Numbered from the stretch's first letter, positions 30,645 through 39,950 are shown. The stretch is 64,000 bases of DNA from an uncultured Clostridium sp. (GCA_937885015.1 CALAAS010000004.1:1-64000), one strand, 5' to 3'. Notes: generated from the sequence alone by a model not told the origin. Numbers and translations are program-made.

Positions 30645-32531
30645 ATGAACAGAAAGCAGAAGAAGATGCTGATTCGAATTCTCATAGCGGCTGTGATGGT
30701 GATTGGACTGGCATTTGCGTCGGTTACGGGGATACTGCGGCTGGTTTCTTATTTAGCAGCATATCTGATTATCGGGTATGATATTTTAAGAAAGGCTTGG
30801 AGAGGTATCTTAAACCGCCGGATGTTTGACGAGAATTTTCTGATGGCAGTGGCAACTGTGGGCGCATTCGCTTTGGCTATTTATTCCGGGAGCGGCGATT
30901 ACAATGAAGCCATTGCAGTGATGCTGTTTTACCAGATTGGTGAGTTGTTCCAGAGCTGTGCGGTGGGAAAGAGTCGGAAAAATATCACAGCGCTCATGGA
31001 TATACGGCCGGATTATGCCAATATCGAACGGGATGGGACACTGGAGCAGGTGGATCCGGATGAAGTGGCGGTCGGAAGTGTGATTGTCGTGCAGCCGGGG
31101 GAAAAAGTGCCGCTGGATGGCGTGGTGCTGGAAGGAGTTTCCAGTCTGAATACCAGCGCTCTGACGGGCGAAAGCCTGCCAAGAGATGTGAAACCGGGCC
31201 AGGAGATCATCAGTGGCTGCATCAATATGAGCGGAGTTTTGAAGATCAGGACAACGAAAGAATTCGGGGAATCTACGGTTTCCAGAATCCTGGAGTTGGT
31301 GGAAGAATCCAGCTCTCACAAATCCAGGTCTGAGAATTTTATTTCAAAGTTTGCCCGGGTATATACACCAGCAGTCTGCTATGGTGCATTGGTTCTGGCA
31401 GTTTTGCCGCCTCTGGTCCGGATTGTGCTTTTGGGGCAGGAGGCTCAGTGGGGTGTCTGGGTTTATCGGGCTCTTACATTTTTGGTAATCAGTTGCCCGT
31501 GTGCGTTGGTAATCAGTATTCCCCTAAGCTTTTTTGCCGGTATCGGCGGTGCCAGCAAAGAAGGGATTCTGATCAAAGGTTCTAATTATATGGAAACCCT
31601 GTCTAAAACGGCCTGTGTGGTTTTCGATAAAACGGGCACTCTGACCCGCGGCGTGTTTGAAGTGACCGGTGTACATCACAGTCAGATGGAAAATGAGCTT
31701 CTTTTGGAGTATGCGGCTCTGGCAGAGTGCGCTTCCTCCCACCCGATCAGCAAAAGCCTGCAGGCGGCCTGTGCAAAGGCCCTGGATCGGAACCGGGTAG
31801 AGGATATCCGCGAGATCAGCGGAAAGGGAATTCTGGCCCGGGTAGACGGCCGGGAAGTGGCCATTGGAAACAGGAGGCTGATGGAAGATCTTTCAGTGGA
31901 GTACCGGGAATGCCACAGTGTGGGCACCATTGTCCATATGGCCATCGATGGAGTCTATGCAGGGCATATCGTGATTTCTGATACAGAGAAACCGACGTCA
32001 GGAGAGGCGATTCGCCGTCTGAGAAAAGCAGGTGTTGCGAAAACCGTTATGTTGACTGGAGATACCAGGGAAGTGGCGGAGAAGGTGGCGGCGTCTCTTG
32101 GGATTGATAAGGTATACAGCGAGCTTTTGCCGGCTGGAAAGGTGGCGATGGTGGAGGAGCTTCTGTCTAGCCTGAACGGAAAAGAAAAGCTTGCATTTGT
32201 GGGAGACGGCATCAATGACGCTCCGGTGCTGACACGGGCGGACATCGGAATTGCCATGGGAGCCATGGGTTCCGATGCAGCCATTGAGGCGGCAGATGTG
32301 GTGCTAATGGATGACGACCCTGTAAAGATAGCAAAAGCCATTGGAATTTCCAGAAAATGCCTCCGCATTGTATACCAGAATATCGTGTTTGCTCTGGCTG
32401 TCAAATTTGGCTGCCTGGGCCTGGGTGCAGTGGGAATCGCCAATATGTGGTTTGCCATTTTTGCAGATGTGGGTGTCATGGTTTTGGCTGTGCTGAACGC
32501 GATCCGCGCACTGCATACGGAAAATTGCTGA
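30645..32531 (+). CDS. Heavy-metal P1B-type ATPase (Zn/Cd/Pb exporter-like)
   Basis: A 628-residue P1B ATPase. It has eight membrane segments, the ion-binding SCPCALVIS (Cys284 and Cys286), phosphorylation site DKTGTLTRG (Asp328), SHPISKSL nucleotide loop, TGES in the actuator domain and MLTGD and GDGINDAPVL hinge motifs. Metal-binding Cys residues together with the HMA partner and the ArsR-like operator point to Zn2+/Cd2+/Pb2+ export, though copper cannot be wholly excluded. It lacks its own N-terminal HMA domain. It is the second gene of the operon and ends before a strong terminator. Confidence 0.93.
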   Translation: MNRKQKKMLIRILIAAVMVIGLAFASVTGILRLVSYLAAYLIIGYDILRKAWRGILNRRMFDENFLMAVATVGAFALAIYSGSGDYNEAIAVMLFYQIGELFQSCAVGKSRKNITALMDIRPDYANIERDGTLEQVDPDEVAVGSVIVVQPGEKVPLDGVVLEGVSSLNTSALTGESLPRDVKPGQEIISGCINMSGVLKIRTTKEFGESTVSRILELVEESSSHKSRSENFISKFARVYTPAVCYGALVLAVLPPLVRIVLLGQEAQWGVWVYRALTFLVISCPCALVISIPLSFFAGIGGASKEGILIKGSNYMETLSKTACVVFDKTGTLTRGVFEVTGVHHSQMENELLLEYAALAECASSHPISKSLQAACAKALDRNRVEDIREISGKGILARVDGREVAIGNRRLMEDLSVEYRECHSVGTIVHMAIDGVYAGHIVISDTEKPTSGEAIRRLRKAGVAKTVMLTGDTREVAEKVAASLGIDKVYSELLPAGKVAMVEELLSSLNGKEKLAFVGDGINDAPVLTRADIGIAMGAMGSDAAIEAADVVLMDDDPVKIAKAIGISRKCLRIVYQNIVFALAVKFGCLGLGAVGIANMWFAIFADVGVMVLAVLNAIRALHTENC

Positions 32532-32617
32532 GAGACGGGAGCGTGGAATAGATAGAAACTTTGCAGACTTTGGCCTGCAGACCGTAGAAAAGAATAAAGT
32601 AAATCGATATGACAGGA

Positions 32618-32656
32618 AGCTGTCCCATCGGCGGAAATACCGCCGTTGGGACAGCT
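32618..32656 (+). terminator. Terminator after the metal ATPase
   Basis: AGCTGTCCCA and TGGGACAGCT enclose CGGCGG/CCGCCG with one mismatch each side, giving a stem of about 16 bp with loop AAATA. GTTTCTATTTT follows. Confidence 0.85.
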
Positions 32657-32689
32657 GTTTCTATTTTATACGCGAAGGGGGGACGGCTC

Positions 32690-32718
32690 TTGACAGGAAA
32701 AGAGGAATTTTATACAAT
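32690..32718 (+). promoter_or_regulatory. Promoter of the toxin-antitoxin pair
   Basis: TTGACA (32690-32695) and TACAAT (32713-32718) are 17 bp apart, about 95 bases before the antitoxin gene. Confidence 0.7.
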
Positions 32719-32813
32719 CATGATAAATTATAGAAACAAAGAATCAAAGAAACAAAGAAAAAGCAGAGACAAAATAAGAAACAGGTACAGGGAGTGTGGG
32801 GGTGACAGCAGTG

Positions 32814-33182
32814 ATGAAGGAAAGCTGTGTTTCAGGAGAAGTAAAAAAAGTTCGTATTTCCACAAAGCGGCAAATTACAATTCCGCAGAAGTTTTTTACG
32901 ATGCTCGGTTTTGATACCGAAGCGGAATGCATGGTGAGAGGGAGTGAGCTGATTTTACGCCCGGCCCGGGCGAATTCCAGTGGAGAACTTTCGGAGCAGA
33001 TTTTGGCGGATTTAATTGAGCAGGGGTACAGTGGAAAGGAACTTCTTTCCAATTTCAAAAAGGCACGAATGGCGGTTCGTCCGGCAGTGGAGGCGATACT
33101 GGCAGAGGCTGGAGAGACGGCCAATTCAAAGGAAAAAGGAGCTTCTTACGAGGAGATATTCGGAGCGGAGGAAAGAGGATGA
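32814..33182 (+). CDS. AbrB/MazE-type antitoxin
   Basis: A 122-residue protein. The N-terminal swapped-hairpin DNA-binding fold is visible in VRISTKRQITIPQKFFTMLGFDTEAECMVRGSELILRPA. The C-terminal half is helical (ILADLIEQGYSGKELLSNFKKA) and would bind the toxin. The ATG at 32814 is chosen for GGGGGTGA 9 bases before it. The stop overlaps the start of the RelE-like gene (ATGA), the usual coupling in toxin-antitoxin pairs. It would also repress its own promoter. Confidence 0.82.
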   Translation: MKESCVSGEVKKVRISTKRQITIPQKFFTMLGFDTEAECMVRGSELILRPARANSSGELSEQILADLIEQGYSGKELLSNFKKARMAVRPAVEAILAEAGETANSKEKGASYEEIFGAEERG

Positions 33183-33475
33183 CGGAAATTAAATTTTTAC
33201 CTCCGGCAGTGGAATTTTTAAAAAAGATTGAGGATGCGGATTTAAAGATGTTGTATCGGGAGGCGGTGGATCGCATCTGTGAAAACGAGATGGCCGGAGA
33301 GCCTGAAACAGGCGATTTATCCGGAGTGTATCGATATGGTCTTTACTATAACCAAATCAATTATGAACTGGCGTATGTGGTAGAATATCTGGAACATAAA
33401 GTGATTGTGGTAATAACAGCAGGGCCACGGGAACACTTTTACGAGCAGCTGAAGCGTTATGGGGTACAACGGTAA
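33179..33475 (+). CDS. RelE/ParE-family toxin
   Basis: A 98-residue protein of the RelE/ParE toxin superfamily: TEIKFLPPAVEFLKKIEDADLKMLYREAVDRI helices, then GDLSGVYRYGLYYNQINYELAYVVEYLEHKVIVVITAGPREHFYEQLKRY with the final beta strands. Whether it cuts mRNA on the ribosome (RelE) or poisons gyrase (ParE) cannot be told. The pairing of an AbrB-type antitoxin with a RelE-type toxin is a known but less common combination. Confidence 0.8.
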   Translation: MTEIKFLPPAVEFLKKIEDADLKMLYREAVDRICENEMAGEPETGDLSGVYRYGLYYNQINYELAYVVEYLEHKVIVVITAGPREHFYEQLKRYGVQR

Positions 33476-33556
33476 TGGTTGGAGCGACAGGTAAGAAGGA
33501 GGAAAAACGTGCGGGTCGGGGGATTTGACACGCCGGGGAAAGCGGAGGTTTGATTT

Positions 33557-34447
33557 ATGAAGAAATCAGTGGGGATTGCGACAGACAGCTATAGCGGGAT
33601 CAGTTCCAGGGAAGCAGAGCGGCTGGGTATTAAGGTGCTGGCGATGCCTTTCTATGTGGACGGAGAGTGTTTTTATGAGAATCAGTCCCTGTCCAGGGAC
33701 GTGTTTTTCCAGCGCCTGCAGGAAGGGGCAGATGTGAAGACATCGCAGCCATCTCCGGCAGCTGTCATAGCGCTGTGGGATGAAATGCTGGAGGAGTATG
33801 AGGAGCTGGTTTATATTCCCATGAGCAGCGGACTCAGCGGCTCCTGTATGACGGCGCAGAGCCTGGCCGGGGAAGAGGCTTATGAAGGCCGTGTATTTGT
33901 GGCGGATGTGGGACGGGTTGCCACACCGATGCATCGTTCTGTGCTGGACGCGTTGGAGCTGGCTTCAGAGGGATTTTCTGCAGAAGAGATTCGGGATGCG
34001 CTGGAGGAGTCTCGGGACAGGATGGTTATATATGTTGGTTTACAGACACTGGAGCATCTGAAACGGGGAGGAAGAATTTCGGCGTCCGCCCAGGTCATTG
34101 GAACGATACTTAACATTAAACCGGTTATGAAGTTTGATGTGGGAACGCTGGACGTGTATAAAAAGTGCCGAGGATTTTCCAGGGCCAGGGAAGCTATGAT
34201 CGAGGCAATGAGGCAGGAGCTGGCCGGTCGCTTTAAAGAAGAGCAGGCTGCAGGGGAGGTGTTTCTCATGGCGGCATCCAGCGCTTCAGAGGAGGAGACC
34301 AAGCGCTGGGTTCAGGAAATTGAAGCGGCTTTTCCAGGCATGAACGTGGCTTGTGACCCGCTGACGCTGGGTTTGTGCTGTCATATTGGCCAGGGGGGAT
34401 TGGGAATCGGATGTTCCTGCCGCGTAAAAAGACCGCTTCGGAAGTGA
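33557..34447 (+). CDS. DegV family fatty-acid-binding protein
   Basis: A 296-residue DegV protein: SVGIATDSYSGISSREAERLGIKVLAMPFYVDGE, then TSQPSPAAVIALWDEML, SSGLSGSCMTAQ and ETLEHLKRGGRIS-like QTLEHLKRGGRISASAQVIGTILNIKPVM. DegV proteins (FakB-like) bind fatty acids; some present them to the FakA kinase. It has an AGCGGAGGTTTGATTT site. No fakA gene is adjacent, so it may be one of several paralogues. Confidence 0.93.
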   Translation: MKKSVGIATDSYSGISSREAERLGIKVLAMPFYVDGECFYENQSLSRDVFFQRLQEGADVKTSQPSPAAVIALWDEMLEEYEELVYIPMSSGLSGSCMTAQSLAGEEAYEGRVFVADVGRVATPMHRSVLDALELASEGFSAEEIRDALEESRDRMVIYVGLQTLEHLKRGGRISASAQVIGTILNIKPVMKFDVGTLDVYKKCRGFSRAREAMIEAMRQELAGRFKEEQAAGEVFLMAASSASEEETKRWVQEIEAAFPGMNVACDPLTLGLCCHIGQGGLGIGCSCRVKRPLRK

Positions 34448-34477
34448 TTGCCATAACAGATATAGGGGTGGTATAAT
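34448..34477 (+). promoter_or_regulatory. Promoter of the GntR gene
   Basis: TTGCCA (34448-34453) and TATAAT (34472-34477) are 18 bp apart, 71 bases before the GntR start. Confidence 0.6.
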
Positions 34478-34548
34478 TTTATTGCAGCGGAGATTTCTGA
34501 ACCATTATATTTTATCAGAAAGAACCCGCAGCTAAGAGGGAACGCGGA

Positions 34549-35229
34549 GTGAACGAAAAAGAACGGAGTTGCATGCAGATGGATGGTTATGGAAAAGTAT
34601 CCGGAGTGTCACGGGTGCCATTGGCGGAACAGGTATATCAGAATCTGGTGGATTCCATTGCCAGTGGAGACCTGACGGCTGGAACGGAACTGCGGGAACA
34701 GCACCTGGCAAAACAGATGAATGTGAGTGCCACGCCGGTGCGGGAAGCTCTTCGCCGCCTGGCCAGCGATGGTCTGGTGGAGATGGTTCCTTATCACGGG
34801 GCAGTGGTGCGGACTTTGAATAAAAAAGAAATTCAGGAGGCTTATGCCTGCCGTGAGGCGCTGGAGCGATTGGCGGTCCGGGAAGCGATTTCCAGAATTA
34901 CCGAAGAGGATACGGCATACCTCTATGAGCTAATCGAAGAATTCAGCTGTGCCGGGGGTGTGTTAGAGGTATCGGAGGCCAGCCAGAAGTTTGATGAATA
35001 CATTTACGGACTTTCAGATAATGAGACACTTTGCAGGTTGCTGGGGATGCTGAAAGGAGTCATCAGCCGTGACAGGAAGTATTCCTCCAGCAACGTGGCC
35101 AGGCAGAAGGAAATTGTCATGGAACACCGGGCCATTGTGGACGCCATGAGAGAGCGGGATGTGGAAAAGGCACAGCAGGCAGTTTCAGTCCATATTCAGA
35201 ATGGACGAAAATATATAGAAAAGAAATAA
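34549..35229 (+). CDS. GntR-family regulator with FCD domain
   Basis: A 226-residue regulator. The winged helix-turn-helix is PLAEQVYQNLVDSIASGDLTAGTELREQHLAKQMNVSATPVREALRRLASDGLVEMVPYHGAVV, and the C-terminal half is an FCD helical ligand domain (ACREALERLAVREA; MEHRAIVDAMRERDVEKAQQAVSVHIQN). FCD regulators usually bind carboxylic acids or amino acids. It likely controls the peptidase-transporter operon behind it, where an inverted repeat overlaps the promoter. The start is GTG; ATG 34573 or 34579 is an alternative. Confidence 0.92.
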   Translation: MNEKERSCMQMDGYGKVSGVSRVPLAEQVYQNLVDSIASGDLTAGTELREQHLAKQMNVSATPVREALRRLASDGLVEMVPYHGAVVRTLNKKEIQEAYACREALERLAVREAISRITEEDTAYLYELIEEFSCAGGVLEVSEASQKFDEYIYGLSDNETLCRLLGMLKGVISRDRKYSSSNVARQKEIVMEHRAIVDAMRERDVEKAQQAVSVHIQNGRKYIEKK

Positions 35230-35248
35230 GAAAATTTAGCGAAAAAGA

Positions 35249-35287
35249 TGCAGCAGAAGAAAAATTGCTTTTGCTGCACCTTTTTTT
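35249..35287 (+). terminator. Terminator after the GntR gene
   Basis: TGCAGCAGAAG pairs with CTTTTGCTGCA (one G-T) around AAAAATTG, and a T-run follows. It separates the regulator from the operon. Confidence 0.85.
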
Positions 35288-35288
35288 C

Positions 35289-35335
35289 TTGACATTTTAG
35301 AGAAAAACCAATAAAATATATTCTATATAATATAT
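35289..35335 (+). promoter_or_regulatory. Promoter of the peptidase operon with an inverted repeat
   Basis: TTGACA (35289-35294) and TAAAAT (35312-35317) are 17 bp apart. ATATATT-CTATAT-AATATAT (35316-35335) overlaps the -10 and the likely start point. Its place suits repression by the adjacent GntR protein. Confidence 0.55.
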
Positions 35336-35370
35336 AATAAAACGTGAGATCCTAGAAAAGGGGGGCAGAG

Positions 35371-36345
35371 ATGGATAATTTCTACATGTCAAGAGGAGCA
35401 GCCAAGGTCATTCAGGTATGTGCCGGAGTGAAACCGGGGGAACAGGTTCTTCTGGTAACGGAACTTTCGCGGTACTCCATTGCCCAGGCCCTGGCGGCGG
35501 AAGCATACCGGGTTGGCGCGGAACCAGTGGTATGTATCATGGAGCCGCGGGGGCAGGACAGCGCGGAACCGCCGAAGGAGATAGCGGCCGCCATGGCGGC
35601 ATCGGATGTCTTTATCTCCGTTGTCGGAAAGTCGATTACCCATACCCAGGCGGTTAAAAGCGCCGTTGCCGCCGGTTCCAGGGGATTGGTATTGACTCAG
35701 TTTACGGAGGAAATGATGATCCGGGGAGGTATTGAAGGAGACTTTGAAACTCTAAAGCCGATCTGTATCGGCATGGCCAGGGGAATGGCAGGTGCAGAGA
35801 AGATTGTTTTAACTTCTCCCAGCGGAACACATCTGGAGTATTCGGCCATAGGGCGTCGGGGAAACCACCTGTACTGTATGGTGGAAAAGGGGCAGTTTTC
35901 CACGCTTCCAACGGTGGAGGCCAATGTGTCGCCTCTGGAGGGAACGGCCAACGGAATTATTGTGGCTGACGGGAGCATTCCCTATATCGGAATCGGTGTT
36001 CTAGAAGAGCCGGTAACGCTGCGGGTGGAGAATGGCCGAGTGGTGGATATTTCCGGCGGACGTCAGGCAAAAATGCTGGCGGATGATCTGAGAGCCAAGA
36101 ACGACCCCAATGTTTACAATATTGCGGAGCATGGGGTAGGATTGAATCCGAAGTGCAGCTTCTGCGGCTTTATGCTGGAGGACGAGGGAGTATTTGGAAG
36201 CTGCCATATTGGACTGGGAACCAGTATTACATTGGGAGGAAATGTAAAGGCCAGCTGCCATTATGACGTGATCATGAGGGATGGAACGATCGTAGCGGAC
36301 GGAAAAACACTTATGGAGAATGGAAAGGTAACGGGGGATTTTTAA
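35371..36345 (+). CDS. M29-like aminopeptidase family protein
   Basis: A 324-residue protein that resembles the thermophilic-aminopeptidase M29 / NicX-like superfamily. It has LLVTELSRYSIAQALAAEAYRVGAEPVV, the central SGTHLEYSAIGRRG and the metal-site-like blocks EANVSPLEGTANG, NIAEHGVGLNPKC and GTSITLGGNVKASCHYDVIM (His and Glu). It would release N-terminal residues from short peptides, though the NicX (dioxygenase) branch shares the fold. Two other peptide-related genes share its operon. It has a GGGGGG site. Confidence 0.75.
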   Translation: MDNFYMSRGAAKVIQVCAGVKPGEQVLLVTELSRYSIAQALAAEAYRVGAEPVVCIMEPRGQDSAEPPKEIAAAMAASDVFISVVGKSITHTQAVKSAVAAGSRGLVLTQFTEEMMIRGGIEGDFETLKPICIGMARGMAGAEKIVLTSPSGTHLEYSAIGRRGNHLYCMVEKGQFSTLPTVEANVSPLEGTANGIIVADGSIPYIGIGVLEEPVTLRVENGRVVDISGGRQAKMLADDLRAKNDPNVYNIAEHGVGLNPKCSFCGFMLEDEGVFGSCHIGLGTSITLGGNVKASCHYDVIMRDGTIVADGKTLMENGKVTGDF

Positions 36346-36363
36346 TCTACGTAGGAAAAGTAT

Positions 36364-37932
36364 ATGGGTACAGCAAAAGAAAAAACGAAACCGTCATTAT
36401 TAAACCGGTGGCTCAACGGAATTGAGCGAGTGGGAAACAAGCTTCCGCACCCGATCAGCATTTTCGCCCTGTTTGCGCTGGGAGTTATTATTATATCTGC
36501 GATCTGCGAAATGATAGGTGTATCGGCGACGGGAGAGCTGGTAAACCGGAGTAAGGGAATTGTAGAGGAACAGACCATTCATGCAGTCAGCCTTTTGAAT
36601 GGCGAAGGCTTTGTATACATGATTACGCATGCGATTTCTAACTGGACTGGCTTTGCGCCTCTTGGCGTTGTGCTGGTTGCCATGTTTGGTATTGGCCTTC
36701 TGGAGGACAGTGGACTTATCGGCGGTACATTAAAGAGCGTTGTTGCCATCACGCCGGCGAAATTGATTACCCCGATGGTTGTTTTTCTGGGTGTTATGTC
36801 CAACCTGGCTGATACGGTAGGATATGTAGTGTTGATTCCCATTGCGGCGCTGATGTTTATGGCGTATGGCCGTCATCCACTGGTAGGTATGGCTGCCGCT
36901 TTTGCTGGTGTTTCCGGCGGATTCTCTGCAAACCTGCTGATCGGTACCCTGGAGCCGCTGCTTTGCGGAATTACCAATGAGGCAGTAAAAATTGTAGATC
37001 CGACGTACGTGGTAGAGCCTACTGGAAACTGGTACTTTATGATGGCATCTACGTTTGTTATCACGTTCCTGGGAACTGTTATTACAGAGAAAATCGTGGC
37101 TCCGAGATTCGGTGATCACGTTCGCAATGTGAAGACGGATAACAAGGCAGATATGGGCGAGTATTCCGTAACTCCGCTGGAAAAGAAAGGCCTGCGGGGC
37201 GCCGGCATTACAATTCTGGTGCTGATTATTGCAATTGCCGCTTTTTCACTTCCGGCGAATTCTGTGATGCGTGCAGAAGACGGAACACTGCTTGGAAATT
37301 CTCCGTTTATGGACGGTATTATTCCGATTATTACGCTGCTGTTCTTTATTCCGTCGGTTGTATATGGAAAGATTACTGGTGTTTATAAAGGCGAAAAGGA
37401 TGTCTGCAATGCCATGGGGCGTGCTATGGCCAGCATGAGCTCTTATATTGCGCTGACGTTTGTATCCGCTCAGTTTATCAATTTCTTTAAGTATACGGAA
37501 CTGGGTACGATTATTGCATTAAAGGGAGCAGAGTTCTTCCGAAATGCAGGAATCGGCACCATTCCGATGATGCTGATGTTTGTACTGTTTGCTGCATTTA
37601 TTAACCTGTTTATGGGTTCGGCTTCTGCAAAATGGGCCCTGATTGCCCCGGTTTTCGTTCCCATGTTCATGCTTCTTGGTTATACGCCGGAGTTTGCCCA
37701 GGCAGCCTACCGGATTGGTGATTCCTGTACTAACGTTATTACGCCTATGATGTCGTATTTTGCCATGATCATTGTTTTCATGCAGAAATATGACAAGGAT
37801 GCTGGAATCGGTACGCTGGTTTCAACGATGATTCCGTACAGCGTGTGCTTTCTGATCGGCTGGAGCATTCTGCTGATCATCTGGATCGCACTGAACCTTC
37901 CGCTGGGACCGGGTGTTGGCATGTTCCTGTAA
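36364..37932 (+). CDS. abgT: AbgT-family transporter
   Basis: A 522-residue membrane protein of the AbgT family. It has LNGIERVGNKLPHPISIFALFALGVI near the start and FMGSASAKWALIAPVFVPMFMLLGYTPEFAQAAYRIGDS in the C-terminal third. AbgT of E. coli imports p-aminobenzoyl-glutamate; other members export sulfonamides. Here it lies between two aminopeptidase genes, which suggests uptake of dipeptide-like substrates such as p-aminobenzoyl-glutamate for cleavage in the cytoplasm. Confidence 0.92.
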   Translation: MGTAKEKTKPSLLNRWLNGIERVGNKLPHPISIFALFALGVIIISAICEMIGVSATGELVNRSKGIVEEQTIHAVSLLNGEGFVYMITHAISNWTGFAPLGVVLVAMFGIGLLEDSGLIGGTLKSVVAITPAKLITPMVVFLGVMSNLADTVGYVVLIPIAALMFMAYGRHPLVGMAAAFAGVSGGFSANLLIGTLEPLLCGITNEAVKIVDPTYVVEPTGNWYFMMASTFVITFLGTVITEKIVAPRFGDHVRNVKTDNKADMGEYSVTPLEKKGLRGAGITILVLIIAIAAFSLPANSVMRAEDGTLLGNSPFMDGIIPIITLLFFIPSVVYGKITGVYKGEKDVCNAMGRAMASMSSYIALTFVSAQFINFFKYTELGTIIALKGAEFFRNAGIGTIPMMLMFVLFAAFINLFMGSASAKWALIAPVFVPMFMLLGYTPEFAQAAYRIGDSCTNVITPMMSYFAMIIVFMQKYDKDAGIGTLVSTMIPYSVCFLIGWSILLIIWIALNLPLGPGVGMFL

Positions 37933-37978
37933 CCATCGGATTTGATTGCCCCTTTTCAGGGGAGAAACGAGGAGAGAT

Positions 37979-39784
37979 TTGAGTCAGGTCAATCAGAGAG
38001 TGGAAGCGCTGCGGGCCCGGATGCGGGAAGAGGGGATGGATGCATATCTGATTCCCACCGCCGATTTCCACGAGTCAGAATATGTGGGAGAATATTTCAA
38101 ATGCTGCCATTTTATAACCGGATTTAACGGAACAGCCGGAACGGCGGTGATCACGTTGGAAGAAGCCGGATTGTGGACAGACGGCCGGTATTTCGTGCAG
38201 GCGGAAGCGCAGCTGGCGGATACAGTGGTTTCGCTGTTTAAGATGGGAGTTCCCGGATATCCAACGGTGGAGGAGTTTTTGGAGGATCGTATTCCGGAAG
38301 GTGGCTGCCTGGGATTTGACGGTCGGGTTGTGAATGATGAGACGGGCCGTCTGCTGGAGAAACGCCTGGCGGCTAAGAAGAAGATATCCGTATCCTGCCA
38401 GAAGGATCTGGTGGGTGAGATCTGGGAGGATCGGCCGGCTCTCTCCTGTGCTCCGATCTGGGTACTGGAGGAGAGATATGCGGGAAAGTCCCATGAGGAG
38501 AAACTGAAAGAGCTGCGGGCAGTCATGGAGCAGCAGGGAGCAGAGCTTCATCTGATGACGGCGTTGGATGAAATCGCCTGGCTTCTGAACTTGCGGGGCG
38601 GTGATATTGCCAATAACCCGGTTTTTCTTGCCAATGCCATCATCGGCCGTCAGACCGTTACGCTGTATGTACAGGCGGAGGCGCTGACGGGAGAGACGAG
38701 GGAATATCTGGAAAAGAACCAGGTTGAGATAAAGCCGTACGAGATGTTTTATGAGGACACAGCAGCACTGCGGAATCAGAGCATTCTTCTGGAGCGAAAG
38801 AAAGTAAGTTATCGGGTATGCGAGGGAATTCATGAGAGCTGTACCGTTATTCCGGCTGAGATGAATCCCTGTGCAGTGGCAAAGGCAGTTAAAAATGAGA
38901 CTGAAATCGAAAATATGCGCAGAGTTCATATCAAGGACGGCGTTGCAGTAACCCGATTTATGTACTGGTTAAAGAAGAATATCGGGCACTGCGAGATGAC
39001 GGAAATGTCCATATCCAGAAAGATAGCGGAATTCCGGCAGCAGCAGGAAGGCTACATTGGCTTAAGTTTTGAAACGGGAGCATCGTACCGGGAACATGCG
39101 GCTATGTGTCATTATCATCCGAGCGATGCGAACCGAACGGTGCTGAAACCAGAGCATTTTCTTCTGGTGGATTCGGGAGGCCATTATTATGAAGGCACCA
39201 CAGATATTACCAGAACCTTTGTCCTTGGGCCGTTGACGGAGGAGGAAAAGGAGTGCTTTACCCTGGTTGCCATGAGTATGCTGAAAACCTGGGATATGAA
39301 GTTTCTTTACGGCTGCCGGGGCCTGAACCTGGACTATGCGATTCGGGAGCTGTTCTGGAAACGGGGCCTGGATTTTAACCATGGAACTGGCCACGGAGTT
39401 GGTTATCTTCTCAACGTTCATGAGCGTCCCAATGGACTGCGCTGGAAGATTGTGCCAGAGCGCCAGGACAGCGCAGTGATCGAACCGGGAATGATCTGTT
39501 CTGCAGAGCCGGGACTGTACTTTGAGGGGAAATTTGGGATCCGTCTGGAGAATCTGATTCTCTGCGTTCCGGCGGAGAAAAATCAGTACGGACAGTTTTT
39601 GACCTTTGAATGCCTGACCTGGGCCCCCATTGATCTGGAAGCCATTGATACCAGTCTGATGGATGAAGCGGATATTAAGAGGCTGAACCAGTATCACGAG
39701 GAGGTTTACCGGAAAATTTCTCCATACCTTGAGGGCGAGGAAAAGGAATGGCTGAGAGAAGTGACGCGCCCAATTGCAAAATAG
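37979..39784 (+). CDS. Aminopeptidase P (M24B)
   Basis: A 601-residue M24B aminopeptidase with N-terminal and middle creatinase-like domains (AYLIPTADFHESEYVGEYF near residue 20) and a C-terminal pita-bread catalytic domain: SFETGASYREHAAMCHY, VDSGGHYYEGTTDITRTFVLG (metal Asp pair), NHGTGHGVGYLLNVHERP and EPGMICSAEPGLYFEGKFGIRLEN (metal Glu). It removes N-terminal residues from Xaa-Pro peptides. The TTG start at 37979 follows GAGGAGAGAT and fits the family's N-terminus; an earlier TTG at 37946 lacks a site. Confidence 0.93.
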   Translation: MSQVNQRVEALRARMREEGMDAYLIPTADFHESEYVGEYFKCCHFITGFNGTAGTAVITLEEAGLWTDGRYFVQAEAQLADTVVSLFKMGVPGYPTVEEFLEDRIPEGGCLGFDGRVVNDETGRLLEKRLAAKKKISVSCQKDLVGEIWEDRPALSCAPIWVLEERYAGKSHEEKLKELRAVMEQQGAELHLMTALDEIAWLLNLRGGDIANNPVFLANAIIGRQTVTLYVQAEALTGETREYLEKNQVEIKPYEMFYEDTAALRNQSILLERKKVSYRVCEGIHESCTVIPAEMNPCAVAKAVKNETEIENMRRVHIKDGVAVTRFMYWLKKNIGHCEMTEMSISRKIAEFRQQQEGYIGLSFETGASYREHAAMCHYHPSDANRTVLKPEHFLLVDSGGHYYEGTTDITRTFVLGPLTEEEKECFTLVAMSMLKTWDMKFLYGCRGLNLDYAIRELFWKRGLDFNHGTGHGVGYLLNVHERPNGLRWKIVPERQDSAVIEPGMICSAEPGLYFEGKFGIRLENLILCVPAEKNQYGQFLTFECLTWAPIDLEAIDTSLMDEADIKRLNQYHEEVYRKISPYLEGEEKEWLREVTRPIAK

Positions 39785-39836
39785 TTACCAGAATAGCATT
39801 ATTTTTCAAAAAAAGATTCCAATTTTGACACGAGTT

Positions 39837-39862
39837 GGACGGGGTGCGGCTGTTCCCCGTCC
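39837..39862 (+). terminator. Hairpin after the peptidase operon
   Basis: GGACGGGG and CCCCGTCC form an 8-bp stem with a 10-nt loop. The T-rich tail (ATTTACG) is weak, so it is a probable rather than certain terminator. Confidence 0.55.
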
Positions 39863-39921
39863 ATTTACGTGGGCAGGATGTTATTTTATAGTTTTTTAAG
39901 GTTTTTACCTGTTACTTTTTG

Positions 39922-39950
39922 TTGAAATTTTGCAGTACGGATGGTATAAT
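39922..39950 (+). promoter_or_regulatory. Promoter of the first alcohol dehydrogenase
   Basis: TTGAAA (39922-39927) and TATAAT (39945-39950) are 17 bp apart, 39 bases before the start codon. Confidence 0.75.
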
